DNA of 64,000 nucleotides, taken from positions 1 to 64,000 of the forward strand of contig NZ_LGTQ01000015.1 in the NCBI RefSeq assembly GCF_001306455.1, given 5' to 3'. The notes below the pieces were generated by a model. That model ran no database searches. It had not been told where the DNA came from and was given only the letters and a program-made list of their open reading frames with translations. Positions 41,658 to 51,014 of this stretch are shown here, one piece after another (position 1 is the first letter of the stretch; each line of letters begins with the position of its first letter). Origin of the DNA: Jiulongibacter sediminis (GTDB lineage Bacteria; Bacteroidota; Bacteroidia; Cytophagales; Spirosomataceae). A program made the translations under genes and the position numbers.

Positions 41658-42497
41658 ATGAATCAATACAAAATTTATTTAATTCTTACCATTTCTGAAT
41701 TGTTATTTTCATGTGGCGATACCAATCAAAGTATTGATCATAACAAATCAAGTCCGACTCGAAATGAATCTGGAGAAATTCAAAGTTTTCTGGACTCTGC
41801 TAAAGTAGAAGGAGCTGTATTGCTTTTTAGCCAAAGTAAAAACGAGTTTTTCTGCAATGATTTTGATTGGGCTGAAACTGGTTTTCTTCCTGCTTCCACT
41901 TTCAAAATTGCCAACTCCATTCAGGCCCTGGAAAACGGAATTGTAGAGAACGACAGCACCATGTTCTACTGGGATGGCCAGCCGAGATACCTCAAATCAT
42001 GGGAAGAAGATTTAACCTTTCATCAGGCTTTTCAACGCTCCTGCGTGCCTTGCTATCAGGAGATTGCCCGCGAAACCGGAGTGGAAAGAATGCGGCAAAC
42101 TTTAGAAAAAATTGGTTACCCTGGGATGGTTTTTGACAGTTCTACTATTGACAATTTCTGGCTGGAAGGCGATTCAAGAATCTCTCAATTTCAGCAAATT
42201 GAATTTCTCAAACGACTGGTCAATAAAGAGCTTCCTGTAAGTCAAAAAACGGTTGACATTATGTCAAAAATCATGCTGATTGATCAAAACGAAGACTACG
42301 ATTTCTACGGCAAAACCGGCTGGGCTCAACCAAATGACTCTACTAATATTGGTTGGTTTGTTGGTTATGCTGTAACACCGAAAGATACGCTTTATATGGC
42401 CACCAATATTCAGCCTACGCCAGCATTTAACATGAATGACTTTGGGAAGATAAGGATGTTAGTCACTATTAAAGCATTAGAAGGACTTTACAAATAA
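41658..42497 (+). CDS. Class D (OXA-type) beta-lactamase-like lipoprotein
   Basis: A 279-residue protein with a lipoprotein signal ('ELLFSCGD', lipid cysteine C19) and all class D landmarks in order: S80-T-F-K83 (catalytic serine and the lysine that is carboxylated), S128-C-V130 (with 'PCYQEIAR' following), W168 in 'FWLEGD', and Y217-G-K-T-G221. It should open beta-lactam rings in the periplasm, tethered to a membrane. Cys in the middle of S-x-V and at position 132 is unusual. Its nearest kin may instead be BlaR-like sensors, but no membrane helices are present. No mobile element borders it, so it looks intrinsic. Hydrolysis itself is inferred. Confidence 0.88.
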   Translation: MNQYKIYLILTISELLFSCGDTNQSIDHNKSSPTRNESGEIQSFLDSAKVEGAVLLFSQSKNEFFCNDFDWAETGFLPASTFKIANSIQALENGIVENDSTMFYWDGQPRYLKSWEEDLTFHQAFQRSCVPCYQEIARETGVERMRQTLEKIGYPGMVFDSSTIDNFWLEGDSRISQFQQIEFLKRLVNKELPVSQKTVDIMSKIMLIDQNEDYDFYGKTGWAQPNDSTNIGWFVGYAVTPKDTLYMATNIQPTPAFNMNDFGKIRMLVTIKALEGLYK

Positions 42498-43642
42498 CTT
42501 AACCACCATTTCTCCCGATTATTCATTTTATAATTATCATACCATCGGCATAGAGGATAGAGTACAAGTATGATACCTATCCAAACCATGTAAACCACAG
42601 GTAAACCAAATCCGTAATTACCGAGTTGTATCTCAATTGTATTTTGAATCATCATCTCCCATCCAAAGCCAGTGAGTTCAGCAGCTATAGATGCCAAAAT
42701 TCTGATCAAATAAATATGAACCACATAATAAAAGAATGGTACCCGGCCGAAAACAGAGAAGAAATTCGATAACCTTCCTTTCCAGTTTTCTGAATTAGCC
42801 AGGAAAAGGATACTTACACCAAGAGTAGCTAACAAAAAAAGAAGAGAGGGCGGATATTTAGTTAAATTAAAGAAAGACATAACAGTTTGCATTTTTGTTT
42901 CGTAAATCTCCCATGGCAGAACCTCGCCATAAATGTTTAAGAAACGAATAATAATGAACGCAATAAGTGCCGCTAGACCAATGCGGTTGAAAAGCCTTTT
43001 TCTTTGAGGAGCCGTCCAATCTTTGTTGTAAAACTGCCCAAAATAATATCCTAGAGCCATGACTCCTATCCAGGGCAAAATAGGATAAATCACCGTAATC
43101 TGCCTGTTTGTTCCAATTGAAAAAGTACTAAACTCATGGAGTGCCGCCCAAAGAAAATTGCCTTCAAAGTGAATTTGATCAAGCAGGTTATGACCTCCTA
43201 TAAGAACGAGCGATACAATTAAGATTGCCCGCCTTGGAAGGTGTATTATACCGGCTAGGGCAATCATACTCATTCCTAAAGACCAAATTACCATTAAGAA
43301 GATATGAGAATAATGTATGTCAAATGTCCAGGCAAATCCTATGACAGTAATCTCAAGAAAGACGAGCCACAGGCCTCTTTTAAACAAAAAAGAGCTGAGA
43401 GTCCATTTCTTTTTTCTTTTACCCACAAAAAAGGCCGAAGTGCCCGCTAAAAAACAGAAAGTGGGAGCACAGAAATGGGTAATCCATCTTGTGAGATATA
43501 GCGGTAAGTTTGGATGAGAAGGGTCAGTGAGGCTTAAAATATTGGATGACTGGTGAAAATAATCACGGGTATGGTCTAAAGCCATAATTACCATTATTAA
43601 ACCCTTCAGCAAGTCTATTGACTCAATTCTATTGGTTTTCAT
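42488..43642 (-). CDS. DUF1624 / HGSNAT-like acyltransferase membrane protein
   Basis: A 384-residue polytopic protein opening with 'RIESIDLLKGLIMVIMALDHTRDYFH', of which the Asp-x-x-x-Gly and 'ALDHTRD' residues are family hallmarks, followed by about ten hydrophobic helices. DUF1624 proteins are related to heparan-alpha-glucosaminide N-acetyltransferase, which moves an acetyl group across a membrane onto a sugar amine. I start at 'MKTNRIESID'. Its stop lies 10 bases inside the convergent beta-lactamase gene. Confidence 0.85.
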   Translation of the reverse strand: MKTNRIESIDLLKGLIMVIMALDHTRDYFHQSSNILSLTDPSHPNLPLYLTRWITHFCAPTFCFLAGTSAFFVGKRKKKWTLSSFLFKRGLWLVFLEITVIGFAWTFDIHYSHIFLMVIWSLGMSMIALAGIIHLPRRAILIVSLVLIGGHNLLDQIHFEGNFLWAALHEFSTFSIGTNRQITVIYPILPWIGVMALGYYFGQFYNKDWTAPQRKRLFNRIGLAALIAFIIIRFLNIYGEVLPWEIYETKMQTVMSFFNLTKYPPSLLFLLATLGVSILFLANSENWKGRLSNFFSVFGRVPFFYYVVHIYLIRILASIAAELTGFGWEMMIQNTIEIQLGNYGFGLPVVYMVWIGIILVLYPLCRWYDNYKMNNREKWWLSYL

Positions 43643-43847
43643 GTACTTAAATTTGTAATCTAAATGGTACAAAAGTGTCCTGATTTTAAAAAAAGCAAGA
43701 ATATCTCATTATGAACTTATTGACTACCGATTCGTTTTGCCAAACGAAGGTTTTGTTGATTTTGATTTTGGGATAAAACAAAGAAAGCTAGGTCACAAAG
43801 CATTTACAAATCAGATATAACTTAGAAAAAGAAGTCCCTTAAAAACG

Positions 43848-43885
43848 AAACAGGCTCTGATAAAATCAGAGCCTGTTTATTTAAA
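43848..43885 (-). terminator. Terminator after the NTF2-like gene
   Basis: A 13-base perfect stem (43848-43860 with 43866-43878), 5-base loop TAAAA and A/T runs on both sides. It lies just past the stop of the gene at 43892-44830. Confidence 0.8.
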
Positions 43886-43891
43886 AACTTA

Positions 43892-44830
43892 TTAATTGAA
43901 TAGCGTTCCGTTATAGTAGGCTATGATATTGACTATTTTACCCTCATCATCTACATTATGTTGAAAATGCATGGGCACCTTTATGTCTTTTTTGTCAGAC
44001 TTTCTGGTCACATGTAAATTCCACCAGGAATACAAAACTCCGGAATCTCCCATTTCATAATGCATATAATCCGGATAGCCCACCTGCTCCATTCCGTGAA
44101 CCTCATAGCCTTCAAAAAGCCCCTCTAATTTTTCTCTGTTTTGTTCCATCGTATACACCTTAAAGTCAGGGTTATTGATGTCATTAAATGAAGCTTTGGG
44201 ATGAAAGAAGGAGTAATATTTATCAAGGTCATTATGCTCAAAAGCAGCCATTATCAGCCGGAGGGTATTGATGTGTTCATGTTCATTATAAATAGTCCCA
44301 TTCTTTCTGGTTGAGAAAGCTGCCCGTACATCGCTCCCAAATTCAGGATTCATATAATTCATCACTCTCCTTATTTTGTTTCCTTTGGTTAGTGTGAAAG
44401 AACGATGCAATAACATATCGGCTTTAACACCGGTCTTTTTATGAACACCTTTTAAAATGTCCCAGCTTTCTACAGTAACTGCATTATTATCACTGGGGTC
44501 TTTAGCATATTCAAAGGCATCTGGATAAGAACCCCTCATGGTTTCTATGGAGTAATAGTCGAGGTTTTCTTTCCAGAACATGGCATTTCGTAAATACGCT
44601 GCTTTATCTGTGCCTTTGGTGTAAGGTGAGGCTGTCACTGCATTGAAGGCCCTGAAGTCATCAGTCATTAGGCTTTTCATGGCTGTAGTGTCACCATTCA
44701 CCATTGCTTTTGTAAAGTCTGCCACAACGTTAATTGCCGGGTGTTCAATGTAAATTTTCCCATTTTCTTTTTTCTGGCCGAAGACCATTGCAGAAGAGAA
44801 CATCAATAGAATTGCTATTATTTTTTTCAT
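43892..44830 (-). CDS. Exported protein with two NTF2/SnoaL-like domains
   Basis: A 312-residue protein. Signal peptide ('IIAILLMFSSAMVFGQ'), then two NTF2-like cone domains: the first from 'HPAINVVADFTKAMVNGDTT' and the second from 'HINTLRLIMAAFEHNDLDKYY', each a helix pair followed by strands. The second contains 'SWWNLHVTRKSDKKDIKVPM' and ends 'NIIAYYNGTLFN'. Such domains bind small molecules or catalyse isomerase-type steps; the ligand is unknown. Its upstream region is rich in dyads (see the entry at 44831). Confidence 0.8.
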   Translation of the reverse strand: MKKIIAILLMFSSAMVFGQKKENGKIYIEHPAINVVADFTKAMVNGDTTAMKSLMTDDFRAFNAVTASPYTKGTDKAAYLRNAMFWKENLDYYSIETMRGSYPDAFEYAKDPSDNNAVTVESWDILKGVHKKTGVKADMLLHRSFTLTKGNKIRRVMNYMNPEFGSDVRAAFSTRKNGTIYNEHEHINTLRLIMAAFEHNDLDKYYSFFHPKASFNDINNPDFKVYTMEQNREKLEGLFEGYEVHGMEQVGYPDYMHYEMGDSGVLYSWWNLHVTRKSDKKDIKVPMHFQHNVDDEGKIVNIIAYYNGTLFN

Positions 44831-45147
44831 GATTTTTGTCTGTTTTTTGAGTGCTGACTCCGCACGGTTTTTGGGTTATTAATTGTCTTAGTTTTCACTG
44901 AAGCACGGCTTTAGAATAATTGAATCTGACATTCAAACTATTTGTCAGAACAAGAATGTCAGCTTATGTGGTAGTAGAGAATATTGAAAAATATTTTTCG
45001 AAAGATTATTTCGAAAACCAGATTTAGCAACTATTGAAAATGATGTTACTGCGTAGAAGTGACTTATAGCCAGATTAGTAACATCAATCTACTTTAAATC
45101 TATGTCATAGCCAAATTAATTTATTGAGTGGTAAAAGTTCGTTCTTT
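44831..45147. promoter_or_regulatory. Dyad-rich intergenic region upstream of the NTF2-like gene
   Basis: No gene fits in these 317 bases. They hold a 9-base inverted repeat (CTGACATTC 44926-44934 / GAATGTCAG 44954-44962), two copies of the palindrome TTTCGAAA (44996-45003 and 45009-45016, 13 bases apart), and a 10-base inverted repeat (TGATGTTACT 45041-45050 / AGTAACATCA 45077-45086). Spacing suggests operators for a dimeric regulator rather than a terminator. Confidence 0.4.
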
Positions 45148-48006
45148 TTAATTAGGGCAGCCGCCAATTTCTGCTTCGAAGATACTTCCTCCTTTGGCTT
45201 CAAAGCCCGGGTTGAACGTCAATGAATTACCGGCCTTGTATTTTACTCTGGCCGGGTCGTTTATTTTGTTCGTTGCTGTAAGGGTTGTGTTTGCAATTTG
45301 CAAAGCGTTAAAACTTAAGTCAGAAGTTAGATTTAAAGTAGGAAAGGGCGTGGTCACAAAAATTTCGCCTACCCCAACTCTGTCCCGATTATATAAGTTC
45401 GCTACACAGCCCAGGTAATAGCTGGTATTAGACGTTGGGCTTACTGTTAGGCTTGACCCTGTGCCTAACTCCAAGCCGCCTGTGGGGTCGTTATACCAGG
45501 TAGGAACACCTACCGGGCAATTTCCACTTAATTGAATACTGTTACCGGCACAGATTTCTTTAGTACTCGCAGAAACATTGGTGGGCGGAGGTGGTGTCGC
45601 AAAGTTTACGGTAGCAAAAATACTTGACTTAATATCCGGTTCGCATTCAGCAAAAGTCACAAACTCCATGTTTGGATAAGACATAGGGCTGTTGGCAAAC
45701 CGTCGTGCCACATTGACATCATAAATTGTGGTTTTACAGCCACCTGCAGGAATACTCGTTATCGTACCAAGTTTTGTGATAGACTCTCCCACAGGTGAAG
45801 AGCCTGTACCAGCGGTACTTGAGATAAATACATCACTACCAATAGATTCATTGACAAAGCCAAAACCGTAATCTCTGGTCTCAGCGGAGTTATTACAAAC
45901 TTTGACTTTAAAGTTGCCTGCATTGCCTAATGAAACATTGGATACCGTTATATTGGGTGATGCACTCCCGTTAATTTCTAATTTCGGTTTATCTCTTTGA
46001 ATGCCACCTTCATATGGACAGGAGGTTCTCGAGTTTGCAGAATCGACAATAAAAATTGGCGTTCCATAAACAGGATCTTCTACTATCCTGACATCAAAAA
46101 AGTCTCCTGAATCATCATCATACCTTGTTACCGAGACATCGCTAACCTGGCCGCCGGTTTTTGTTTGTGTTTGACCAAAACTTTTGTTTGTCGTGAACTT
46201 AGCTCCCAACTTAAAACCAGAACCTCCAAAATAGACGCCTGTTTCAATCCCAAATTGAGTGTCAACGTAATGCTCCACTTCGATACTTTGAGAGCTGTTG
46301 TATGCTACTGAGGTATTATAGCTTTGACTGGATCCTCCACTAAAATTTATCGGTGTTCCTGTTTGCAGAGCCGCGGCAGCAATATTTGCATCGTTTTTAT
46401 CCAAAACCTGTTGCCAAACATTGATTTGATATTGGGCATTTGCCCTTTGCGGAACTGTATAGTTCAAGGAGTCATCCACAATGATTTGTTTCGAGGCTAT
46501 ATCATCTAAAATACCTTGTTTTGTAAGAAAGAAATCTTTGTACGTTTCTATTAACGGCCTATATACTATGCCTGTATCTACACTTACCTGTCCGTTCTCA
46601 ATATTGACTCGTCGTGAAAAGCCGTAGGCCAAATCAATGCCATAGCCAACAAAAAGGTCATTGTTTTGGGCCCCTTTCCCATTGCTTAAAGCGGTCAAAC
46701 TCTCACTAACGGTAACACAGTGTTCTTTTGAATTATATTTAGTCTCAAAGCTGCCCTCTGTGCCGCTGGCTGAGAATTCGACATAGGTCTCCAACTCTAA
46801 AGCGACAATAAAACCTACTGAGCCTTTATAGCCTAATTTGTATGCTCCGGCAAATTCTTTAGACTCGCTAACGGAAAGCTTTTCCTCAAAACTCCTGCAT
46901 TGTGTTCCTGTATTGGTTATGGTGGTAGAACTATTATCCCCCGGAGGATTATGGATAACCATAGTGGGGATTTGGGGCTGGGTAGTTACGCCAACCGAGT
47001 CTACCTGAGCTACTGTAGGACCTTCTACCACAATGGGAAGAATAATCAAATTTGTGTAAGTGTTTTGATTATAAACTGTATAACTTTTCTCGCGGAAACC
47101 AATTACGATCCAAGCCCTGGTTCTGCCGACAGGAAAGGTGTAGGTTTGGCTGAAGGTGCTTTTTCTGGATTTCCAGTATTCAGGTACTTCGAAAGTATCT
47201 ACATATTGTGCGTTTTTGGTCATAGGAATGTCTTCATCGAATAACCAAGGGGTTTCGTTTTTGCCAGTCAGACTTCGAATAGTGCCATTATACCAGTCAC
47301 TAGGTTGGCACCCCCAGCAGTCTCCGGGGAAATAATCAAGGAAAACCTGATGGGTTGTTGACCAATTTTGTCCAAAGAAACCATCAGGAAAATATTTATG
47401 AATGACATCCATTGTTATGGTAAAGGGAACCCCCGCCTTGGCCTTAAACAACTTAGCTGTAGGAATATTGTCAAATGCCTGATTGATGAAAGTCGGGGCA
47501 TCATAAAAATTACCATTATTTACAATCAGGCCCTGATAATTATTATCACCACCAACACTCCCGGCAGTGCTGGTTACTTTTATCTGTCCATTTACTCCAT
47601 AATCTCCTGAGCTTCCTCCCACGGTATTGGCCGTCCATTGACCAAAGGAGCTATGAGCAAGAATTAGAAAAACCAGTGTAAAAAGAGCCTTGAATTTGGG
47701 GAAATGAGCTAAAAACTCAGCCTTCTTTCTCCTTGGTATGTGAATCTCTCTTACATTACTTTCTTTTGGGTTGAGGTTTCCAAACTCAAATAGGTGCAGG
47801 TAGTGACGATTTATGATGGTAGACCTGTTAACTCTGAAAAAGTCTTCTTTACTCAATCTCTTTTCCAGTTTTCCCAAATTAGTGGATGATAGTAATTCCT
47901 CACCATTGGTAAAGTAGATATAGGTGTAATTATCAGAGGCTTTGAGTTGAAGTATTTCCTGACTTTGTCTGGTGGTGCCTGCACCTAAATGAATTTCGGT
48001 TTTCAT
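45148..48006 (-). CDS. LytTR DNA-binding domain fused to a membrane segment and large exported domain
   Basis: A 952-residue protein of uncommon layout. Residues 1 to about 104 form a LytTR DNA-binding domain ('EILQLKASDNYTYIYF', 'KEDFFRVNRSTIINRHYL', 'IHIPRRKKAEF'). Residues 106-122 ('KALFTLVFLILAHSSFG') look like a signal peptide core or membrane anchor with a cleavage-like 'SSFG-Q'. The rest would be outside: beta-rich segments of unknown fold (about 125-700), a Bacteroidota Ig-like repeat ('PPPTNVSASTKEICAGNSIQ', 'PTWYNDPTGG') and a C-terminal coat-hanger domain ('AGNSLTFNPGFEAKGGSIFEAEI'). No ATG, GTG or TTG lies near the signal-like stretch, so a separate second gene is unlikely. Downstream of a LytTR two-component pair on the same strand. 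Confidence 0.8.
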   Translation of the reverse strand: MKTEIHLGAGTTRQSQEILQLKASDNYTYIYFTNGEELLSSTNLGKLEKRLSKEDFFRVNRSTIINRHYLHLFEFGNLNPKESNVREIHIPRRKKAEFLAHFPKFKALFTLVFLILAHSSFGQWTANTVGGSSGDYGVNGQIKVTSTAGSVGGDNNYQGLIVNNGNFYDAPTFINQAFDNIPTAKLFKAKAGVPFTITMDVIHKYFPDGFFGQNWSTTHQVFLDYFPGDCWGCQPSDWYNGTIRSLTGKNETPWLFDEDIPMTKNAQYVDTFEVPEYWKSRKSTFSQTYTFPVGRTRAWIVIGFREKSYTVYNQNTYTNLIILPIVVEGPTVAQVDSVGVTTQPQIPTMVIHNPPGDNSSTTITNTGTQCRSFEEKLSVSESKEFAGAYKLGYKGSVGFIVALELETYVEFSASGTEGSFETKYNSKEHCVTVSESLTALSNGKGAQNNDLFVGYGIDLAYGFSRRVNIENGQVSVDTGIVYRPLIETYKDFFLTKQGILDDIASKQIIVDDSLNYTVPQRANAQYQINVWQQVLDKNDANIAAAALQTGTPINFSGGSSQSYNTSVAYNSSQSIEVEHYVDTQFGIETGVYFGGSGFKLGAKFTTNKSFGQTQTKTGGQVSDVSVTRYDDDSGDFFDVRIVEDPVYGTPIFIVDSANSRTSCPYEGGIQRDKPKLEINGSASPNITVSNVSLGNAGNFKVKVCNNSAETRDYGFGFVNESIGSDVFISSTAGTGSSPVGESITKLGTITSIPAGGCKTTIYDVNVARRFANSPMSYPNMEFVTFAECEPDIKSSIFATVNFATPPPPTNVSASTKEICAGNSIQLSGNCPVGVPTWYNDPTGGLELGTGSSLTVSPTSNTSYYLGCVANLYNRDRVGVGEIFVTTPFPTLNLTSDLSFNALQIANTTLTATNKINDPARVKYKAGNSLTFNPGFEAKGGSIFEAEIGGCPN

Positions 48007-48127
48007 GGCTATATCGGGGTAAAGAAACGATGTTAAGATAGTCTCCTTAGCCCGTCTGGATCAATGCCGAATTACCGAATGCAAGATTTGAGTTTCCGAA
48101 AGCCCCTTCTTTTTTCCCGAAAAATGA

Positions 48128-48889
48128 TCAGACTTTATTTAAGCGTTTAAAGAGTTCCTCTTTGGCCGTCTCAACCATCGGAATCGCCTTTTTATTAATG
48201 AAAACATAATTTTGACTGATTTCATCAATGGCCTTGATGTTAACGAGGTATGATCTGTGGACTCTGAGAAATTGAGCAGTTTGAAGTTTATGTTCAACAC
48301 TCTTCAATGGAACAGACAAAATAAACTGCTGATCTTTTGTGAAGATTTGGCAATAGCTTCTTTCGGCCACCAAATACAAAATGTCATTGATAAAAATTTT
48401 CACAAGTTTGTTTTTCGAACTAACAAAAATCCTGTCCTGAAGAAGCATTAATTCCTCATTAGTTTCCTGTGGCAAAGGTTTGTCTTCCTGAAGGTTTACC
48501 TCCCTCTGGACCAATATGCGTTCTACGGTGAGCTCGATGGTTCGCTGAAGTTCCTGAGGTTGAATGGGTTTTGAAAGAAAGGCAAAAGGGCGTGTTTGTT
48601 TGGCTCTGTTGAAGGTTTCCTCATCCGTATTGGCCGTCAGGTAGATCAAAACGGTTTTGTGACCTTCTTTGAGAATTTCTCTGGCTGTATCAATACCATC
48701 CATCTGGCCCCTTAAATGAATATCAAGCAGGACGATGTCGGGTGCGTTTTGCTGAATATACAAAATCGCTTCCTCACCTTTGGGCACTATGCCCGTCACC
48801 TCGTAGCCAAGCTTAGTTAAAAGGAGTGAAATTTTGGCCCCAATGATCATTTCATCTTCTACTACAAGAATGGTAATGGGTTTTGTCAT
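48128..48889 (-). CDS. LytTR-family response regulator
   Basis: A 253-residue regulator with an N-terminal receiver (acidic pair E11-D12, phospho-acceptor D56 in 'VLLDIHLRGQMDGID', lysine in 'FLSKPIQ') and a C-terminal LytTR DNA-binding domain (about 150-250: 'DILYLVAERSYCQIF', 'FLRVHRSYLVNIKAI'). Its ATG overlaps the stop of the kinase gene upstream, so the pair is co-translated. Likely targets are the neighbouring surface-protein genes. Confidence 0.92.
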   Translation of the reverse strand: MTKPITILVVEDEMIIGAKISLLLTKLGYEVTGIVPKGEEAILYIQQNAPDIVLLDIHLRGQMDGIDTAREILKEGHKTVLIYLTANTDEETFNRAKQTRPFAFLSKPIQPQELQRTIELTVERILVQREVNLQEDKPLPQETNEELMLLQDRIFVSSKNKLVKIFINDILYLVAERSYCQIFTKDQQFILSVPLKSVEHKLQTAQFLRVHRSYLVNIKAIDEISQNYVFINKKAIPMVETAKEELFKRLNKV

Positions 48890-50871
48890 CAGAAATCGCG
48901 TTTGCTACTAAAAATAAGAGAAACCATCGTACCATTATCCACATTATAGGTAAGTGTGCCACCTAATTGTTTGGTCAGTAGTTCCATCAACATTGTTCCA
49001 AAGCCAGTACCTTTTGAGGGCTTATCTTTATCTCTACCTACCCCGTTATCTTTTATTTGAAGCTCAATATTCCCTTTATCTGGCCCCTCAGGTTTCATAT
49101 TGATTTCAATTTTACCGTCACTCTTTCCTTTAAATGCATATTTAAAGGCATTGGTCAGTACCTCATTGGCAATCAGACCTACTGACATCGCTGTGTCAAC
49201 GTCTAAAACCAGTTCGGGCATATTGCATTCTATTTTAATCTTACCATCGGGAGAGAATGAATTACTAATATTCTCTGAAAGGTTTATCAGGTAATCTCTC
49301 ATCTCTACTGAAGTAAGCTGGTCTCTTTGATAAAGTTTCTGATGAATAATCCCCATGGAATAAACTCTGCTTTTGCTAGAACTAACCGCCTCTTGAACCG
49401 AAGGGTCATCAATATGAGAAGACTGTAGCTCAAGTAAACTGGAAACGATCTCAAGGTTATTTTTAACCCTGTGATGGATTTCCTTTAGAAGAAGTTCATT
49501 CTCCTTGTTTCGTTTATCCAATTGGGCATTGGAGGTTTCCAGGTCTGCATTTAACTCCTCCAGCTGCCGGTTCTTTTTTCTGTTTTTCGAGAAGGCCAGA
49601 TATAAAACTGTGGCAAGGATTAGTAGCAAAACCCCAATTAAAAAACCAAGTAGCTGTATTCTTTTTTGTTGAGCGATCTGGTCAGACTGGCTGGCAATGG
49701 TCTTGTCTTTTTGTTCAGTTTCGTATTTGACCCGAAGTTCATTTTTTAAGGCCTGAACTTCCTGATCAAGAGCATTGAGAGCAATTTCATTTCCTTCACT
49801 CAGGTATTGGTAGGCTAAAACAGGCTGATTTGTTTTCAAGTATGACTCCGCCAGCCAATGATAATGATTCTTTAGCTCCTCTGCATTGTAGACTTTTTTG
49901 CCTTTCAGATGCTCAACATAACCTTTTAGAAAGGGAATGGCCTTTGCATATTCCTTTTTTAGAAAGTAGATACTGCCAATGTCACCTTTCCAGCCGTCTA
50001 CCCTTTCTTCTCCATAAATCTCTTTCATGCCATTCCAGGAGAATTGAAAATCGGCGAGGGCTTCATCATATCTTTTCAAAGCCCGTAGTGTTTTGCCCCG
50101 CCAGGCCAACACATTATATTTTTCAGAATTCTGGTACCGCTCAGGCAGCTCTTTTACCAATTCCAAAGCTCGGGAAATCAACGTTAGAGCCTTCTCAGGT
50201 TCTCCCATTTTCACGTGAAGGTCGTTCAGTGAAATAAGGGCCCTGATCAGCGGATGAGTATTCTGGTCTTTAGAGTATTGATCCACCACCATTTCACCAT
50301 ACTTCAGAGCAGATTCAAAATCTTTGGTACTGCTATATAAATTACTCAGGCTGGCGTAAATGGAAAATTTGAGCTTTTCAAAACCAAATTCCTCGGCTAT
50401 GGAAAGGCCTTCAAAATAAGCCTCCTCGGCGTCTGAAAATCGTTGCATTAAAGAAAGGTCAAACCCGACAGTTTTATAGGCTTTGGCCATTAGCTCTTTT
50501 TCGTCGGTTTGTTTCAGATACTGAAGTGCCAGCTCATCATAATGATAGATGGAGTCGTTATTCTCAGAGTAAACACTTAAGAAATGCCAATTGGCAAATT
50601 CCTGATAGGTCTTGGCCAGTGTCAAAGGGTCAGCCCCTTTTTGTACTTTGTTCAATAGAGTACCGAGATCTTCTCTGATCATGCTATCCGTCTTACCCTT
50701 CATTTCATTAATGGCATCAGAGACCTTTACTAAAAAGGTATCTAATGGTAATTCATGAATGTTCTGATTTTCGGGTAAGTCATAAAGAGTGCCTTTTTTT
50801 TCCTGAGCAAAAGCAAAAATACTTTTCAGAGCCAGCAGGCAGGCGATAGTCAATGTCCGTTTCAAGACCAA
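48889..50871 (-). CDS. TPR-containing histidine kinase (HisKA_2 type)
   Basis: A 660-residue kinase. Signal peptide ('TIACLLALKSIFAFAQ'), a periplasmic block of TPR repeats (about 85-370, e.g. 'AEEAYFEGLSIAEEFGFEKL' region), a coiled coil, one membrane helix (about 407-427), a second coiled coil, a HisKA_2 helix with phospho-histidine H467 ('EIHHRVKNNLEIVSSLLELQ') and a HATPase domain ('NEVLTNAFKYAFKG', 'DNGVGRDKDKPSKGTGFG'). HisKA_2 kinases commonly pair with LytTR regulators, and the cognate one follows at once. The signal sensed is unknown; the TPR part may read a protein ligand. Confidence 0.92.
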   Translation of the reverse strand: MVLKRTLTIACLLALKSIFAFAQEKKGTLYDLPENQNIHELPLDTFLVKVSDAINEMKGKTDSMIREDLGTLLNKVQKGADPLTLAKTYQEFANWHFLSVYSENNDSIYHYDELALQYLKQTDEKELMAKAYKTVGFDLSLMQRFSDAEEAYFEGLSIAEEFGFEKLKFSIYASLSNLYSSTKDFESALKYGEMVVDQYSKDQNTHPLIRALISLNDLHVKMGEPEKALTLISRALELVKELPERYQNSEKYNVLAWRGKTLRALKRYDEALADFQFSWNGMKEIYGEERVDGWKGDIGSIYFLKKEYAKAIPFLKGYVEHLKGKKVYNAEELKNHYHWLAESYLKTNQPVLAYQYLSEGNEIALNALDQEVQALKNELRVKYETEQKDKTIASQSDQIAQQKRIQLLGFLIGVLLLILATVLYLAFSKNRKKNRQLEELNADLETSNAQLDKRNKENELLLKEIHHRVKNNLEIVSSLLELQSSHIDDPSVQEAVSSSKSRVYSMGIIHQKLYQRDQLTSVEMRDYLINLSENISNSFSPDGKIKIECNMPELVLDVDTAMSVGLIANEVLTNAFKYAFKGKSDGKIEINMKPEGPDKGNIELQIKDNGVGRDKDKPSKGTGFGTMLMELLTKQLGGTLTYNVDNGTMVSLIFSSKRDF

Positions 50872-51014
50872 GATTCATTTGTAATTGCATCAAGATAAGA
50901 ATACTTTGGAAAAGAGATGTCTGATTATCCTGAAACAACTTTAACGCATTGATTAATATAAACCAATAAGATAGTATTAAACCAAAAGATGAAAATTATA
51001 CTGAAGAATGATTT

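Noticed and set aside
41658-42497. Acquired resistance island around the class D enzyme
   Set aside because: No transposase, integrase, direct repeats or change in composition was seen at its borders.
49830-50237. A 135-codon open frame opposite the TPR kinase gene
   Set aside because: Overlaps TPR-coding sequence with clear protein features on the other strand; composition is not protein-like.
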